DNA of 64,000 bases from Dyella_D sp052115385 (GTDB lineage: Bacteria; Pseudomonadota; Gammaproteobacteria; Xanthomonadales; Rhodanobacteraceae). The first letter of the stretch is position 1. Every line of letters begins with the position of its first letter. The position numbers were made by a program, and so were the translations under genes. The DNA lies in NCBI RefSeq assembly GCF_052115385.1, contig NZ_JBFRGP010000010.1:86284-150283 (forward strand), written 5' to 3'. Below, one piece after another: positions 1 through 8,369 of this stretch. Under the pieces are notes generated by a model. The model had not been told where the DNA came from, searched no databases, and was given only the letters and a program-made list of their open reading frames with translations.

Positions 1-221
1 CCGTCGATGCCGTGCGGGGTGAGCTGCCCCGGCGCCACCGGCCACGCGGCCCACGGCCGGTTGGCATAAGGCGCCAGCGCATCCGGCGCCTTGGTCGGCG
101 CACGCACGCCATGGCGCAGCACCACGATGCGCAGGCGCAGCGTCGCCTCATCTGCCTGCGCCACTACGGGTGCCAGCAGCGCCGCACCCAGCAGCGCTAC
201 GCGGACGATGCCGCCCGGCAT
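1..221 (-). CDS. Histidine acid phosphatase / phytase-like, 5' part only
   Basis: Only the first 73 or so codons are in the window; the rest lies before base 1. The start at 221 is two bases after the stop of the TonB receptor, so the two are probably co-transcribed. Residues 1-23 form a signal peptide ending near AQA-D, pointing to a periplasmic or exported enzyme. Residues 36-42 read RHGVRAP, the RHGxRxP catalytic loop of branch-2 histidine phosphatases, where His37 would be phosphorylated. The following residues (TKAP, then WPVAPGQLTPHG) match the pattern of AppA-type phytases and glucose-1-phosphatases. Phosphomonoester hydrolysis is therefore well supported; the exact substrate (phytate, sugar phosphate) cannot be read from this fragment. 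Confidence 0.8.
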   Translation of the reverse strand, partial: MPGGIVRVALLGAALLAPVVAQADEATLRLRIVVLRHGVRAPTKAPDALAPYANRPWAAWPVAPGQLTPHGID

Positions 222-223
222 CC

Positions 224-2719
224 TCACAGCTTCACCGACAGATCGAGGAACACGCCACGGCCCGGCAGCCCGAAGTACAGCGGCGTGCCGCTGACCGACT
301 GCGTGCCCGCGTAGCCGGCCAGCTTGTGCACGTTGAACAGGTTGTTGATGTCCACGCTCACCGAGTAGCCCTTGCCGCCCCAGGGGCCATGATCGCCACG
401 GAAGCCGAATGCCGCATCCCACGACATATAGCCGGAGATGCGCGCCTGGTTGGCGAACACGTCCTTGCCGCTGGCATCGGTGGCGTTGTCCAGTCCGTAC
501 TGATGGCCCACCAACTTGCCCATCAGCGATCCGAACCAGCCCTGCTGGCTGCTGTAGAGCAGGCCCAGCGCGGCCGTCACTTTCGGCGTGGCCGCGACCT
601 GCACGCTGCTGCCTTTGTAGGTTGCCTGGTTATAGCTGGCGTTGCCGTAAAGGCTCAGGGACGGCGTCAGCGCATAGGTCGCTTCCGCCTCGGCGCCCTT
701 GTAGACCGCACCGCCGCCGTTGACGTAGGCGCTCTCGTTGCCATTGGCGGTCTTCACCTCGGTCTGCGCGATCAGGTTCTTGAAATCGATGTAGTACAGG
801 TTGGCGCCGAAGGTCAGCCCGCGCGTCGCATAGGCCGTGCCGATCTGGTAATTGGTGGTCAGTTCCGGATCCAGCCCGCGCGTGCCGTTCAATTCGATCA
901 CGTCGATCGGCGGGGCCAGGAAGCCTCGCGCCACCTGCGCGTAGGCGCTCCATTCGTCGCTGAGGCGGTCGTGCAAGCTCAGCGAGGGCAGGGTGGCGCT
1001 ATAGGTCGCCTCGGCATGCGCGGGCACCGGCGGCGAGATCTTGTTGAGGCTTGCATCCAGACTGCGCGTGACTGAGGCATAGCGCAGGCCCGGGCTCAGC
1101 GTGAGCTGGTCGGTGAGGCGCCAGTCGTACTGCACGAAGGGCTGCGCGGTGTCGGTGCGGTCCTGCAACTGGTAGTTGTAGACCGGGCCGTACTTGGTGC
1201 CGCTGTGCTGGCCGGTGGTCATGTCCAGCGGCAACTGATAGCGCTGATCCAGATTGCGCTCCAGCCACACGCCCGTCTGCAAGGTGCCCGGACCCAGCTC
1301 GCGCCCCAGGCGCAAGACGTCGCCAAACGCGCGGAAGCCGTTGTCGGCCTGCTTGCCCGGCACGTCGGTGGCGGACTTGCCCAGCTTCTTGCCTTTCGCG
1401 TCGTAGAAGGTCACGCCGTTGTCGGCGAAGTTGTTATCGGTGGCGTCGCTGGTCTTGAGCGACCAGTGGTCGAAGCTGTTGTAGTAGACCTTGTTGTCCA
1501 CGTCCCATTCGCCCAGCCGCGTGACCAGGCCGACATAGGTGAAGCTGGAGTAGTACGCGGCCCGGTTGTAGTCCTGGTACGACTGCAGCCGCGGATCGTC
1601 GCGCAGGCCATAGCGCCAGCCGTACTGCGCGATCTCGCCCAGGGTCGCGCCCTGCACCGTGTTCTGGTGTTCCTGGTTGTAGCTGGTGACGAAGGTCAGC
1701 GTGGTGGCGGCGCCCAGATCGGTCACCGTCTTGACGAAGGCATGCTCGCGGCGGTCGTCGGTGCCCTTGAGGTAGGTGTCGCTGGCTTCCTTGGAGATAT
1801 CGGCGAACAGCCTGGTGTGCGCGCCCAGCTGCTCGTCCACCGCGACACCGCCGGCGCGCGTGTTCCAGCTGCCCACGGTGAGGTAGGGCGTGATGCCCGG
1901 CACGTCGCTGGGATCGCGCGAACGCAGACCCACCGTGCCGCCGAAGGTGGCGTTGCCGATGGTCGAGCCGCCGCCGGGGCCGCGGTCGATCTCGGCCTGG
2001 CCCAGCACGTGGTTGTTGAAGTAGGCCGAGGTGGTGTGGTGCAGATCGCTGGCGTCGCCGAACGGGATGCCGTCGAAGGTGATGTTGAACTGGCCGTCCT
2101 GGAAGCCGCGGATGCTGATGCCTTCGTTCTTGCCCAGGCCCGGACCTTCCGGCGAGGTGACGGTGACGCTGGGCGCGTACTTGATGATGTCGTCGAAGTT
2201 GGAGTTGAAGCGCAGGCCGTCGCGGATAAAGCGCTCGTCGATCACCGAGGTCGGCTGCACCGCATCCAGCGGCGCAGCGCTCGGCGCCAGCGTGTCTACC
2301 GCGTTGGCATGCACGCTGATCGGCGCCAGTTCGCGCGTGGCGTTATCGGTGTCCACCGGCGGCAGGCCGCGCGATGCCGTCGCGTCCGCCGCCGGTGCGT
2401 TTCCCGTGCGCGCCGCCGGCACGATGGTGACGGTGGTGGGGGTGACGAAGCGGTAGTCCAGGCCGGTGCCGGCGAGCAATTGGCGCAACTGCTCGCGCGG
2501 CGCGCCGGCGCTGGCGCCGCGGCTCTTTACGCTCTCGGCCACGTCGGCCGAATAGACGAGCTGCAGGCCGCTGCGGCTGGCCAGCAGGTCCAGCGCCTGT
2601 GCCAGCGGCATCGGCGCGATCGCCGGCGCGGAGGCAGCAGCGGGTTCCTGCGCATGGAGCGACACGGACAGCGTGCCGCCGAGCAGCAGCGCGATATGGA
2701 GGGCGAGCGTCTTGCGCAT
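224..2719 (-). CDS. TonB-dependent outer-membrane receptor with N-terminal STN signalling domain
   Basis: An 831-residue outer-membrane receptor. The start chosen is the ATG at 2719 (MRKTLALH), which opens a signal peptide ending near LHAQ; an open frame continues upstream without a better start. After the signal peptide, about residues 35-90 form an STN domain (LAQALDLLASRSGLQLVYS), the periplasmic module that signals to a FecR-type anti-sigma factor. The plug follows (ISIRGFQDGQFNITFDGIPF) and then a beta-barrel ending in FLDLSVKL with the terminal hydrophobic strand. The next gene upstream encodes FecR and FecI homologues, fitting a FecA-like transducer. The adjoining phosphatase suggests a phosphorylated ligand such as phytate or ferric phytate; that part is inference. 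Xenosiderophore uptake is an alternative. Confidence 0.88.
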   Translation of the reverse strand: MRKTLALHIALLLGGTLSVSLHAQEPAAASAPAIAPMPLAQALDLLASRSGLQLVYSADVAESVKSRGASAGAPREQLRQLLAGTGLDYRFVTPTTVTIVPAARTGNAPAADATASRGLPPVDTDNATRELAPISVHANAVDTLAPSAAPLDAVQPTSVIDERFIRDGLRFNSNFDDIIKYAPSVTVTSPEGPGLGKNEGISIRGFQDGQFNITFDGIPFGDASDLHHTTSAYFNNHVLGQAEIDRGPGGGSTIGNATFGGTVGLRSRDPSDVPGITPYLTVGSWNTRAGGVAVDEQLGAHTRLFADISKEASDTYLKGTDDRREHAFVKTVTDLGAATTLTFVTSYNQEHQNTVQGATLGEIAQYGWRYGLRDDPRLQSYQDYNRAAYYSSFTYVGLVTRLGEWDVDNKVYYNSFDHWSLKTSDATDNNFADNGVTFYDAKGKKLGKSATDVPGKQADNGFRAFGDVLRLGRELGPGTLQTGVWLERNLDQRYQLPLDMTTGQHSGTKYGPVYNYQLQDRTDTAQPFVQYDWRLTDQLTLSPGLRYASVTRSLDASLNKISPPVPAHAEATYSATLPSLSLHDRLSDEWSAYAQVARGFLAPPIDVIELNGTRGLDPELTTNYQIGTAYATRGLTFGANLYYIDFKNLIAQTEVKTANGNESAYVNGGGAVYKGAEAEATYALTPSLSLYGNASYNQATYKGSSVQVAATPKVTAALGLLYSSQQGWFGSLMGKLVGHQYGLDNATDASGKDVFANQARISGYMSWDAAFGFRGDHGPWGGKGYSVSVDINNLFNVHKLAGYAGTQSVSGTPLYFGLPGRGVFLDLSVKL

Positions 2720-2838
2720 GGAGCGAACCTTGGGGCGAGAGGGAAAAGAAAGGCGGCGCTGCACACGCATCGCCGCCACATAACCTCTACGAGTGCCCGG
2801 CGCGCCAGTCGGGTACCGCCGATTCGATGAATTTTTTC

Positions 2839-3882
2839 TTACAGCTTGCGCGTAATACGAATGTCATCCGCGCCGCGCTGCACGCGCACGCCGGGCAAGC
2901 TGCCCAGATAGGCCACGAATGCTTCCGGGTCGCGCGCGTGGAAACGGCCGCTGATGCGGGTGGTGGCCAGCGCCGGGTCGTCGATGCGCAACGGCTTGCC
3001 GCCGTAGGCGTCGAAGCGGCGCGCCACGTCGCCCACCGTGCTGTGTTCGAAATGGATATCGGCCGGCAACCAGGCGGTGTGCTGTGCCAGGTCGGCCCGT
3101 CGTTCCAGCGCAGCGAGGTGGCCGCCGGTTATTTCCGCGTACTGGCCGGCGCGCAGGTCGGCCAGTGCTTCCGGTCGTGCGGTCCGTGGTTCGCCCGGCC
3201 AGATGCGCACTTCGCCGCTGATCACCGCGACGCTGGCGCCATCCGCGGTGCGGTGCGCGTCGAAGACGGTGCCGACATCTTCCAGCACCTGCGGGCCCAC
3301 GCCGACGCGCAGCGGACGCGACGGATCCTTGCCTACGTCGAACAACGCGCCGCCGCGCAGCAGTTCGAAGCGGCGCTGCGTGCCGTCGTAGCGCACGGCT
3401 ACGGCGCTGCCGCGGTCGAGTTGCAGCAGGGTGCCGTCGTCGAGGGCGAGCTGGCGCACTTCGCCGGCGGCGCCATAGACGTCCATCGGTGCAGGCATGT
3501 CGCGCAGGAAGGCGGCGCCGCCGATCAGCGCCACCGCGCAGGCGGCCAGGGCCTGTTGCCACCATGGCGTGCCGGTGCGGCGCGTCGGCGCTGCCGAGGG
3601 CGCACGTGGCAGCAGCGGACGCAGCGGCACCACCGCGCGTTCGGTCGCGGCCAGTTCGGTGAGCGCGGCGGTGTCCAGCGATTCGAGCGCGGCGGCGGCG
3701 CCCAGGTCGCCGTGCAGGCGGGCCATGCCGAGGTATTCGGAGACATGCAGCGGCGATTGCCGCAGCCAGGCGAGGAAGCGCGTGCGCTGTGCCGCGTCCA
3801 GTCCTTCGCGCTGCTCCAGGTACCACTCGGCGGCCTGTTCGGCGACGCGGCGCAGCAGGCGCGGATCGACGGCGTCAGTCAT
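2839..3882 (-). CDS. FecR-family anti-sigma factor / surface-signalling transducer
   Basis: A 347-residue inner-membrane regulator. Residues 10-55 have the DUF4880-type N-terminus (EQAAEWYLEQREGLDAAQRTR), the part that binds the sigma factor. One membrane segment lies near residues 108-126 after a Pro/Arg-rich linker. The periplasmic part carries the FecR fold (LALDDGTLLQLDRGSAVAV) and a DUF4974/STN-like C-terminus (FEHSTVGDVARRFDAYGGK). It overlaps the 3' end of the sigma-factor gene by 8 bases, so translation is probably coupled, and it precedes the STN-type receptor by 119 bases. In the known FecIRA logic a ligand-loaded receptor acts on FecR, which then frees or activates the sigma factor. 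Confidence 0.9.
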   Translation of the reverse strand: MTDAVDPRLLRRVAEQAAEWYLEQREGLDAAQRTRFLAWLRQSPLHVSEYLGMARLHGDLGAAAALESLDTAALTELAATERAVVPLRPLLPRAPSAAPTRRTGTPWWQQALAACAVALIGGAAFLRDMPAPMDVYGAAGEVRQLALDDGTLLQLDRGSAVAVRYDGTQRRFELLRGGALFDVGKDPSRPLRVGVGPQVLEDVGTVFDAHRTADGASVAVISGEVRIWPGEPRTARPEALADLRAGQYAEITGGHLAALERRADLAQHTAWLPADIHFEHSTVGDVARRFDAYGGKPLRIDDPALATTRISGRFHARDPEAFVAYLGSLPGVRVQRGADDIRITRKL

Positions 3883-4390
3883 AGCGCGCCATCCCGATGC
3901 GGCACGCGGCCAGCGCCTTGACGATGTATTTCTTCACCATGTTCGAGGACACGCCAAGGCGTTCGCCGATCTCGCGATAGCCCAGTTCGTCGCGGTAGTG
4001 CATGACCAGCACCGCGCGGCAGCGCGGGGTAAGCCGGGCAATCAGTTCGCCGAGCCGGCGGCGGCGCAGTTCGCGGTCCACGTCGGCCGCCGCTTCGCAG
4101 GGAATCGCCAGCCGTTCCAGCACGTGTTCCAGCGCATCGCCGCTCACCGGTGCGCGCTGGCGCAGCGTGGCGTGCTCGCGCAACAGGTTGGAGGCGATGG
4201 TGAACAGGTAGGCCTCGGGGTTGCGGATGTCCTGTGCACCGTGCCGGTCCGCGCGCAGCAGGCGCAGGTAGACCTCCTGCACCAGGTCCTGCGCATCCCA
4301 GGCATGCGCGGTGCGCCTGAGGAAATAGCGGTTGAGGGTGTCGCGCTGTTCCTCGAACAGGCGCGACAGCCCGGCGGCGGGGTCGGTCAC
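3875..4390 (-). CDS. FecI-type ECF sigma factor
   Basis: A 171-residue extracytoplasmic-function sigma factor. Region 2 is seen at about residues 10-75 (NRYFLRRTAHAWDAQDLVQE and RNPEAYLFTIASNLL), and region 4 at about 110-165 (ARLTPRCRAVLVMHYRDELG followed by YREIGERLGVSSNMVKKYI, the helix-turn-helix that reads the -35 box). Both are in the order and size expected for the iron-starvation FecI group. The gene overlaps the FecR gene. Its likely target is the receptor and phosphatase promoter; no consensus site could be fixed by eye. Members of this group answer to iron or other ligands brought in by the linked TonB receptor. Confidence 0.92.
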   Translation of the reverse strand: MTDPAAGLSRLFEEQRDTLNRYFLRRTAHAWDAQDLVQEVYLRLLRADRHGAQDIRNPEAYLFTIASNLLREHATLRQRAPVSGDALEHVLERLAIPCEAAADVDRELRRRRLGELIARLTPRCRAVLVMHYRDELGYREIGERLGVSSNMVKKYIVKALAACRIGMARYD

Positions 4391-4460
4391 GGGCGCTCGC
4401 AGCGCGAGATGGATGGGCGCGGGACGCTAGTGGGCGGGAGTGACGGTGGTATGACGTCGC

Positions 4461-4538
4461 AGGTTGGGGTGAGCCGGAGGCGAACCCCAACAACCCCGCA
4501 CCGCCATGTTGGGGTTCGCCTCCGGCTCACCCCAACCT
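4461..4538. repeat. Dispersed palindromic repeat, family 1, copy 1
   Basis: Perfect 32-base arms (4461-4492 and 4507-4538) around a 14-base loop. The arm begins AGGTTGGGGTGAGCC. A second copy with nearly the same arms is at 29008-29101. The size, perfect symmetry and intergenic position suit a REP-like element. Transcribed in either direction it would form a strong hairpin, so it could also act as a transcript-end stabiliser for the sigma-factor operon promoter region. Confidence 0.9.
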
Positions 4539-4629
4539 ACGCGGGCGGCTTGGACTCGGGCTAGGATGGCGGACGTTGTCGGCGAGGGAGTGCATTCAGC
4601 CTTCTTGGTGCAATTGCGCTTCGGGATCA

Positions 4630-4644
4630 GCCCCAATATGGTGC
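4630..4644. promoter_or_regulatory. Probable NtrC binding site upstream of glnA
   Basis: GCCCCA-ATA-TGGTGC is a near-perfect match to the NtrC dyad GCACCA-N3-TGGTGC, with one mismatch. A second half-site, TTGGTGCA, lies at 4605-4612. The dyad centre is about 98 bases before the start point predicted from the sigma-54 promoter at 4709-4723, a usual distance for an NtrC enhancer. Basis: sequence match plus known glnA regulation in enteric bacteria. Confidence 0.7.
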
Positions 4645-4708
4645 AATGCGACCACCTTGCTTCACGTCGTCCTTACGCAAGTAACTGATCCGGCTTGGCT
4701 CCATCCGC

Positions 4709-4723
4709 TGGCATGGAGTTTGC
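4709..4723 (+). promoter_or_regulatory. Sigma-54 (RpoN) promoter of glnA
   Basis: TGGCATGGAGTTTGC keeps the invariant GG (-24) and GC (-12) with exactly ten bases between them, and differs from TGGCACG-N4-TTGC by a single C to T. Transcription should begin near 4735, giving a short leader before the glnA start at 4769. The rest of the 4391-4768 gap holds the palindromic repeat and the NtrC-type sites and no gene. Confidence 0.82.
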
Positions 4724-4768
4724 CAAAGAGCGAATTGTTTCCACGTCCCCACCCATTCGAGGTTCGTC

Positions 4769-6178
4769 ATGTCCGCCCAGAAAGTGCTCGACCTGATCCA
4801 GGAACACGACGTCGAGTTCGTCGACTTCCGTTTCGCCGACATGCTTGGCAAGCACCACCATGTCACCTTCCCGGCGCACAGCATCGACGAGTCGACTTTC
4901 GAAGACGGCAAGATGTTCGACGGCTCCTCGATCGCCGGCTGGAAGGGCATCAACGAGTCGGACATGATCCTGCTGCCCGACCCGGACACCGCCTACCTCG
5001 ACCCGTTCAGCGGCCACACCCAGATGGTCCTGCACTGCGACGTGCTCGAACCCAGCACCATGCAGGCCTACGGCCGCGACCCGCGCTCGATCGCCAAGCG
5101 CGGCGAAGCCTTCCTGAAGTCCACCGGCATCGCCGACACCGCTTTCTTCGGTCCGGAGCCGGAATTCTTCATCTTCGATTCCGTGCGCTGGCAGAACGAC
5201 ATGGGCCGCGTGTTCTACGAAATCGGCTCCGAAGAAGCCGCGTGGTCGTCGCGCTACAAGTACGAGGACAACAACACCGGCCACCGTCCGGGCGTGAAGG
5301 GCGGCTACTTCCCGGTCAGCCCGGTGGACTCGCTGGGCGACCTGCGCGCCGACATGTGCAAGGTGCTGGAGTCGCTGGGCCAGGTGGTGGAAGTGCACCA
5401 CCATGAAGTGGCCAATGCGGGCCAGTGCGAGATCGGCGTGAAGTTCAACACGCTGGTGCAGAAGGCCGACGAGCTGATGACCATGAAGTACGTCATCAAG
5501 AACGTGGCCCACCAGAACGGCAAGACCGTCACCTTCATGCCCAAGCCGATCGTCGGCGACAACGGCAGCGGCATGCACGTGCACCAGTCGCTGGCAAAGG
5601 ACGGCAAGAACCTGTTCGCCGGCGACCTGTACGGCGGCCTGAGCCAGACCGCGCTGTGGTACATCGGCGGCATCTTCAAGCACGCCAAGGCGATCAACGC
5701 CTTCGCCAACTCCACCACCAACAGCTACAAGCGCCTGGTGCCGGGCTTCGAAGCGCCGGTGATGCTGGCCTACTCGGCGCGCAACCGTTCGGCGAGCTGC
5801 CGCATTCCGTACGTGTCCAACCCGAAGGGCCGCCGCATCGAAGTGCGCTTCCCCGATCCGATGAACTCCGGCTACCTGGTGTTCACCGCGTTGATGATGG
5901 CCGGCCTCGACGGCATCATCAACAAGATCGACCCGGGCGCGCCGGCCGACAAGGACCTGTACGACCTGCCGCCGGAAGAAGAGAAGAACATCCCGCAGGT
6001 GTGCTCCAGCCTCGACCAGGCGCTGGATTCGCTGGACAAGGACCGCGACTTCCTCAAGGCCGGCGGCGTGTTCACCGACGACTTCATCGACGCCTACATC
6101 GCGCTGAAGATGCAGGAAGTCACCCGCTACCGCGCCAGCACGCATCCGCTGGAGTTCCAGATGTACTACGCGCTCTGA
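4769..6178 (+). CDS. glnA: Glutamine synthetase, type I (GSI-beta)
   Basis: A 469-residue cytoplasmic enzyme joining ammonia to glutamate with ATP; it assembles as a dodecamer. Full length for bacterial GSI. Visible motifs include FDGSSIAGW near the N-terminus, NAGQCEIG and KPIVGDNGSGMHVHQS of the glutamate/ATP site, the NRSASCRIPY loop, and near residue 398 the KDLYDLPPEE sequence whose Tyr is the target of adenylylation by GlnE. The enzyme is therefore expected to be switched off by AMP addition under nitrogen excess. Its upstream region carries a sigma-54 promoter and an NtrC-type site, and a perfect terminator follows at 6216. ntrB-ntrC are about 20 kb away rather than adjacent. Confidence 0.98.
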   Translation: MSAQKVLDLIQEHDVEFVDFRFADMLGKHHHVTFPAHSIDESTFEDGKMFDGSSIAGWKGINESDMILLPDPDTAYLDPFSGHTQMVLHCDVLEPSTMQAYGRDPRSIAKRGEAFLKSTGIADTAFFGPEPEFFIFDSVRWQNDMGRVFYEIGSEEAAWSSRYKYEDNNTGHRPGVKGGYFPVSPVDSLGDLRADMCKVLESLGQVVEVHHHEVANAGQCEIGVKFNTLVQKADELMTMKYVIKNVAHQNGKTVTFMPKPIVGDNGSGMHVHQSLAKDGKNLFAGDLYGGLSQTALWYIGGIFKHAKAINAFANSTTNSYKRLVPGFEAPVMLAYSARNRSASCRIPYVSNPKGRRIEVRFPDPMNSGYLVFTALMMAGLDGIINKIDPGAPADKDLYDLPPEEEKNIPQVCSSLDQALDSLDKDRDFLKAGGVFTDDFIDAYIALKMQEVTRYRASTHPLEFQMYYAL

Positions 6179-6215
6179 CCTTCAAGGGTCGGAGTTCTGC
6201 GAGGTGATCTGAAGG

Positions 6216-6250
6216 ACTGCTGGAACAGCGATGTTCCAGCAGTTTTTTTA
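6216..6250 (+). terminator. Rho-independent terminator of glnA
   Basis: A perfect 12-base stem (ACTGCTGGAACA / TGTTCCAGCAGT, 6216-6227 and 6232-6243) with a GCGA tetraloop and a run of seven T. It begins 38 bases after the glnA stop. Confidence 0.95.
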
Positions 6251-6285
6251 TGCGCCCGGATCGACGGAACCGTTTCCCGGCTGCG

Positions 6286-7227
6286 TCAGGCCTTGTCGCT
6301 TTCCATGATGCGTCGCGCGGATTTCCTCGCCTCCTTGAGCAGTACCTCGTACCTGGCAAGAAACCTGCGCACCAGGTTCGCCGCAAAGCGCTGGGCTTCC
6401 ATCAGCGCCTCCTCGCCAGCGGCGGCGTAGTGGAAGCCGGCGTACTTCACCGGACCGTCGCAGGTATGCGACAGCTCAGGCCGGCTGGGGTGGACGAACG
6501 AGAATTGCAGTGCCTCGATGCCGGCATCGACGGCGGCGCCATGCAGGCCCGACAGTTTTTTCCCGACGAACATGCCGGCCATCTCTTCGATGCTTCCTGC
6601 GTACTGCAGAACATGGATGAGATCCGCGGCATCCTTGGGCGCATACCGCTGGTTGAGAGCCAGCGCCTTGAGGATGACGAAGGCCGGTACGTCGGCGACG
6701 TGAACCTTGCGCGTGAGTACGCCGCCGCCCACCGCCTGCGCCGTCAACTCGCGGGTGATGAACCAGTCGCGCGCAATGCCTGCATGCGGCATCGCCATGG
6801 TCGAAACATCTTCGCCCGCCAGCGGCACCTGTTTCGGACGCGACGCATTGCCGCCGTCGCTGAGCAATTCGACCAGTACCGGAATAGCGCCGACCTCGAG
6901 ACGCCATTGCCATGACGAACTCCTGCCGCCTTCCATATGGCGCCTGAAGCCGCGCTCGATCAGCTGCGCTGCCAGCGAGGCGTAATTCTCTCCATCGCCG
7001 ATCACCGCCAGGTCCAGCACGATGTCCACGTCGGTGGTGCCCGCATGGGCCGGCACTTCCGGAGGATTCGCTGGCGTCAGATAGCGCGGCGCAAGGCCGC
7101 CGATCAATCGCAAGTCATCACCCAAAGTGCCAAAGGCGCCGAGCAAGCTGATGAGTGCCTGTTCGCATGCGCCGGTGACTTCTTCGCCATATCCGTCGGC
7201 GGTGCGAGGCTTGTTTTCAGATCCCAT
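6286..7227 (-). CDS. AbiEii/AbiGii-like nucleotidyltransferase (type IV toxin)
   Basis: A 313-residue protein from the ATG at 7227 (an in-frame GTG six bases earlier is possible). At about residues 41-72 it shows the nucleotidyltransferase core: an IGGLAPRYL helix-strand and, after a short insert, TTDVDIVLDL, where the two Asp are the metal ligands of the DxD pattern. A later part (VPAFVILKALALNQRYAPKDAADLIHVL) fits the region after the core in AbiEii-type proteins. It overlaps the upstream gene by 11 bases, so the two are co-translated. In the AbiE family the toxin transfers nucleotides (onto tRNA ends in characterised relatives) and is held in check by AbiEi. The family call comes from the motif and the operon partner; activity is inference. 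Confidence 0.75.
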   Translation of the reverse strand: MGSENKPRTADGYGEEVTGACEQALISLLGAFGTLGDDLRLIGGLAPRYLTPANPPEVPAHAGTTDVDIVLDLAVIGDGENYASLAAQLIERGFRRHMEGGRSSSWQWRLEVGAIPVLVELLSDGGNASRPKQVPLAGEDVSTMAMPHAGIARDWFITRELTAQAVGGGVLTRKVHVADVPAFVILKALALNQRYAPKDAADLIHVLQYAGSIEEMAGMFVGKKLSGLHGAAVDAGIEALQFSFVHPSRPELSHTCDGPVKYAGFHYAAAGEEALMEAQRFAANLVRRFLARYEVLLKEARKSARRIMESDKA

Positions 7228-8338
7228 CGGCACCCAGCTCCATCTTCATGCGGACGTTGTCGGCGAGCTCTTTGTTTCTGCCCCGTCCGTTGAGCAGATC
7301 CAGGTAGAGAATAAAGGGACTGGCTGACCACAGTCCGTCGTCATCGCATGCACGGAACAGCAGGCTGGAGACGTCGCGCTCGATCAGTGTGACGTTGAAG
7401 CCTTTGTCCGCGGGTTCCAGATCCAGCTGCTGCGCGAGCCGTGCAGCGTGTCCCGGCGCAACGATGATCTCGGCATCGCTGACCGCGGTGAGCAGCGGCG
7501 CATAGGCGTTTGCCGGCGCCGTGCCGGTGAATGCCCAGGGGGACGATGATGCATACGCGGCCAGCGGCTCGGCCACGCGTTGCCGCAGGCTGCCAGGCGT
7601 CGGCGGAGCGAAGCAGTACCAGTGGGTGCGCTTCTCGTGCTTCGGAGGCCAGGCCTGCGCCCACGCATCGAGCAGCGCATTGGGCTTGACCAGGCGCCGG
7701 CGCCGGGCGGGGCCGGTGCCCTCCGCTTCGCACCACTCCAGCAACTCCAGTTCCTGCAGGACTTTGGAGCAGGTAAAGCCCGTGGTCTGCGCCGACTCGG
7801 CCAGTTCGGTCACCTGCAGCCATTTGCGCCTGGAGTGAAGCAAGGCATGCACGACGCTGGCGCGTGCATTCGTAAACAGGTTCATGGCTTTCTGTTTCGG
7901 CTTGTGCGCGGGTCCGGCTTCGGCCTGGCGGATGTCGATGATCCAATGCCGCCAGCGCAGGTGCAGCGTGCCCTGCCGGTCGAAGTAGGCGATGCCCTCC
8001 CGGCGCAACAGTTCCCGGGCGCCACGGCTGAGTGCTTCGGCGGCGATCAGGGGAATGACCGGCGTGTCGCCGCGCGGCTCGAAGCTCCGGACCTGGGTGA
8101 TGGCTTGGGCGATGTCCCGCGGATAGGCCTGTCCCAGCAATTCGATGGCGAAGTCGACCGCCTGACCGTCGACGATCAGGCGCAGGTAGAGGTCCAAGTA
8201 GCGGCCTGGACTCAACAGGTACTCATCGTGGCGGACGGCCACCTGGCCCCTGGTCGCCTCCAGCAGACCCACCAGGACCGCGTCGGCCAAGGAATGGGGG
8301 GGGGCACGCTCAGACGTTCCCGCAAGGTTTTCGCCCAT
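7217..8338 (-). CDS. AbiEi-like antitoxin / autoregulator with nuclease-like N-terminal domain
   Basis: A 373-residue protein, the first gene of the pair. About residues 45-130 (LDLYLRLIVDGQAVDFAIEL, then a long stretch ending REGIAYFDRQGTLHLR) look like the decayed restriction-endonuclease-like fold that precedes the DNA-binding part in some large AbiEi proteins. About residues 165-215 (QVTELAESAQTTGFTCSKVL followed by QELELLEWCE) form a winged helix. The C-terminal half fits the AbiEi domain. Known AbiEi proteins bind inverted repeats in their own promoter. Here the 120 bases upstream hold seven TTAGCT/AGCTAA hexamers, a fitting set of operators. The partner nucleotidyltransferase overlaps its 3' end. 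The family call is supported by gene pairing; the N-terminal assignment is tentative. Confidence 0.72.
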   Translation of the reverse strand: MGENLAGTSERAPPHSLADAVLVGLLEATRGQVAVRHDEYLLSPGRYLDLYLRLIVDGQAVDFAIELLGQAYPRDIAQAITQVRSFEPRGDTPVIPLIAAEALSRGARELLRREGIAYFDRQGTLHLRWRHWIIDIRQAEAGPAHKPKQKAMNLFTNARASVVHALLHSRRKWLQVTELAESAQTTGFTCSKVLQELELLEWCEAEGTGPARRRRLVKPNALLDAWAQAWPPKHEKRTHWYCFAPPTPGSLRQRVAEPLAAYASSSPWAFTGTAPANAYAPLLTAVSDAEIIVAPGHAARLAQQLDLEPADKGFNVTLIERDVSSLLFRACDDDGLWSASPFILYLDLLNGRGRNKELADNVRMKMELGADGI

Positions 8339-8369
8339 GGCTTGCGCCTTTTTAGTTAAAGTGACTTTT

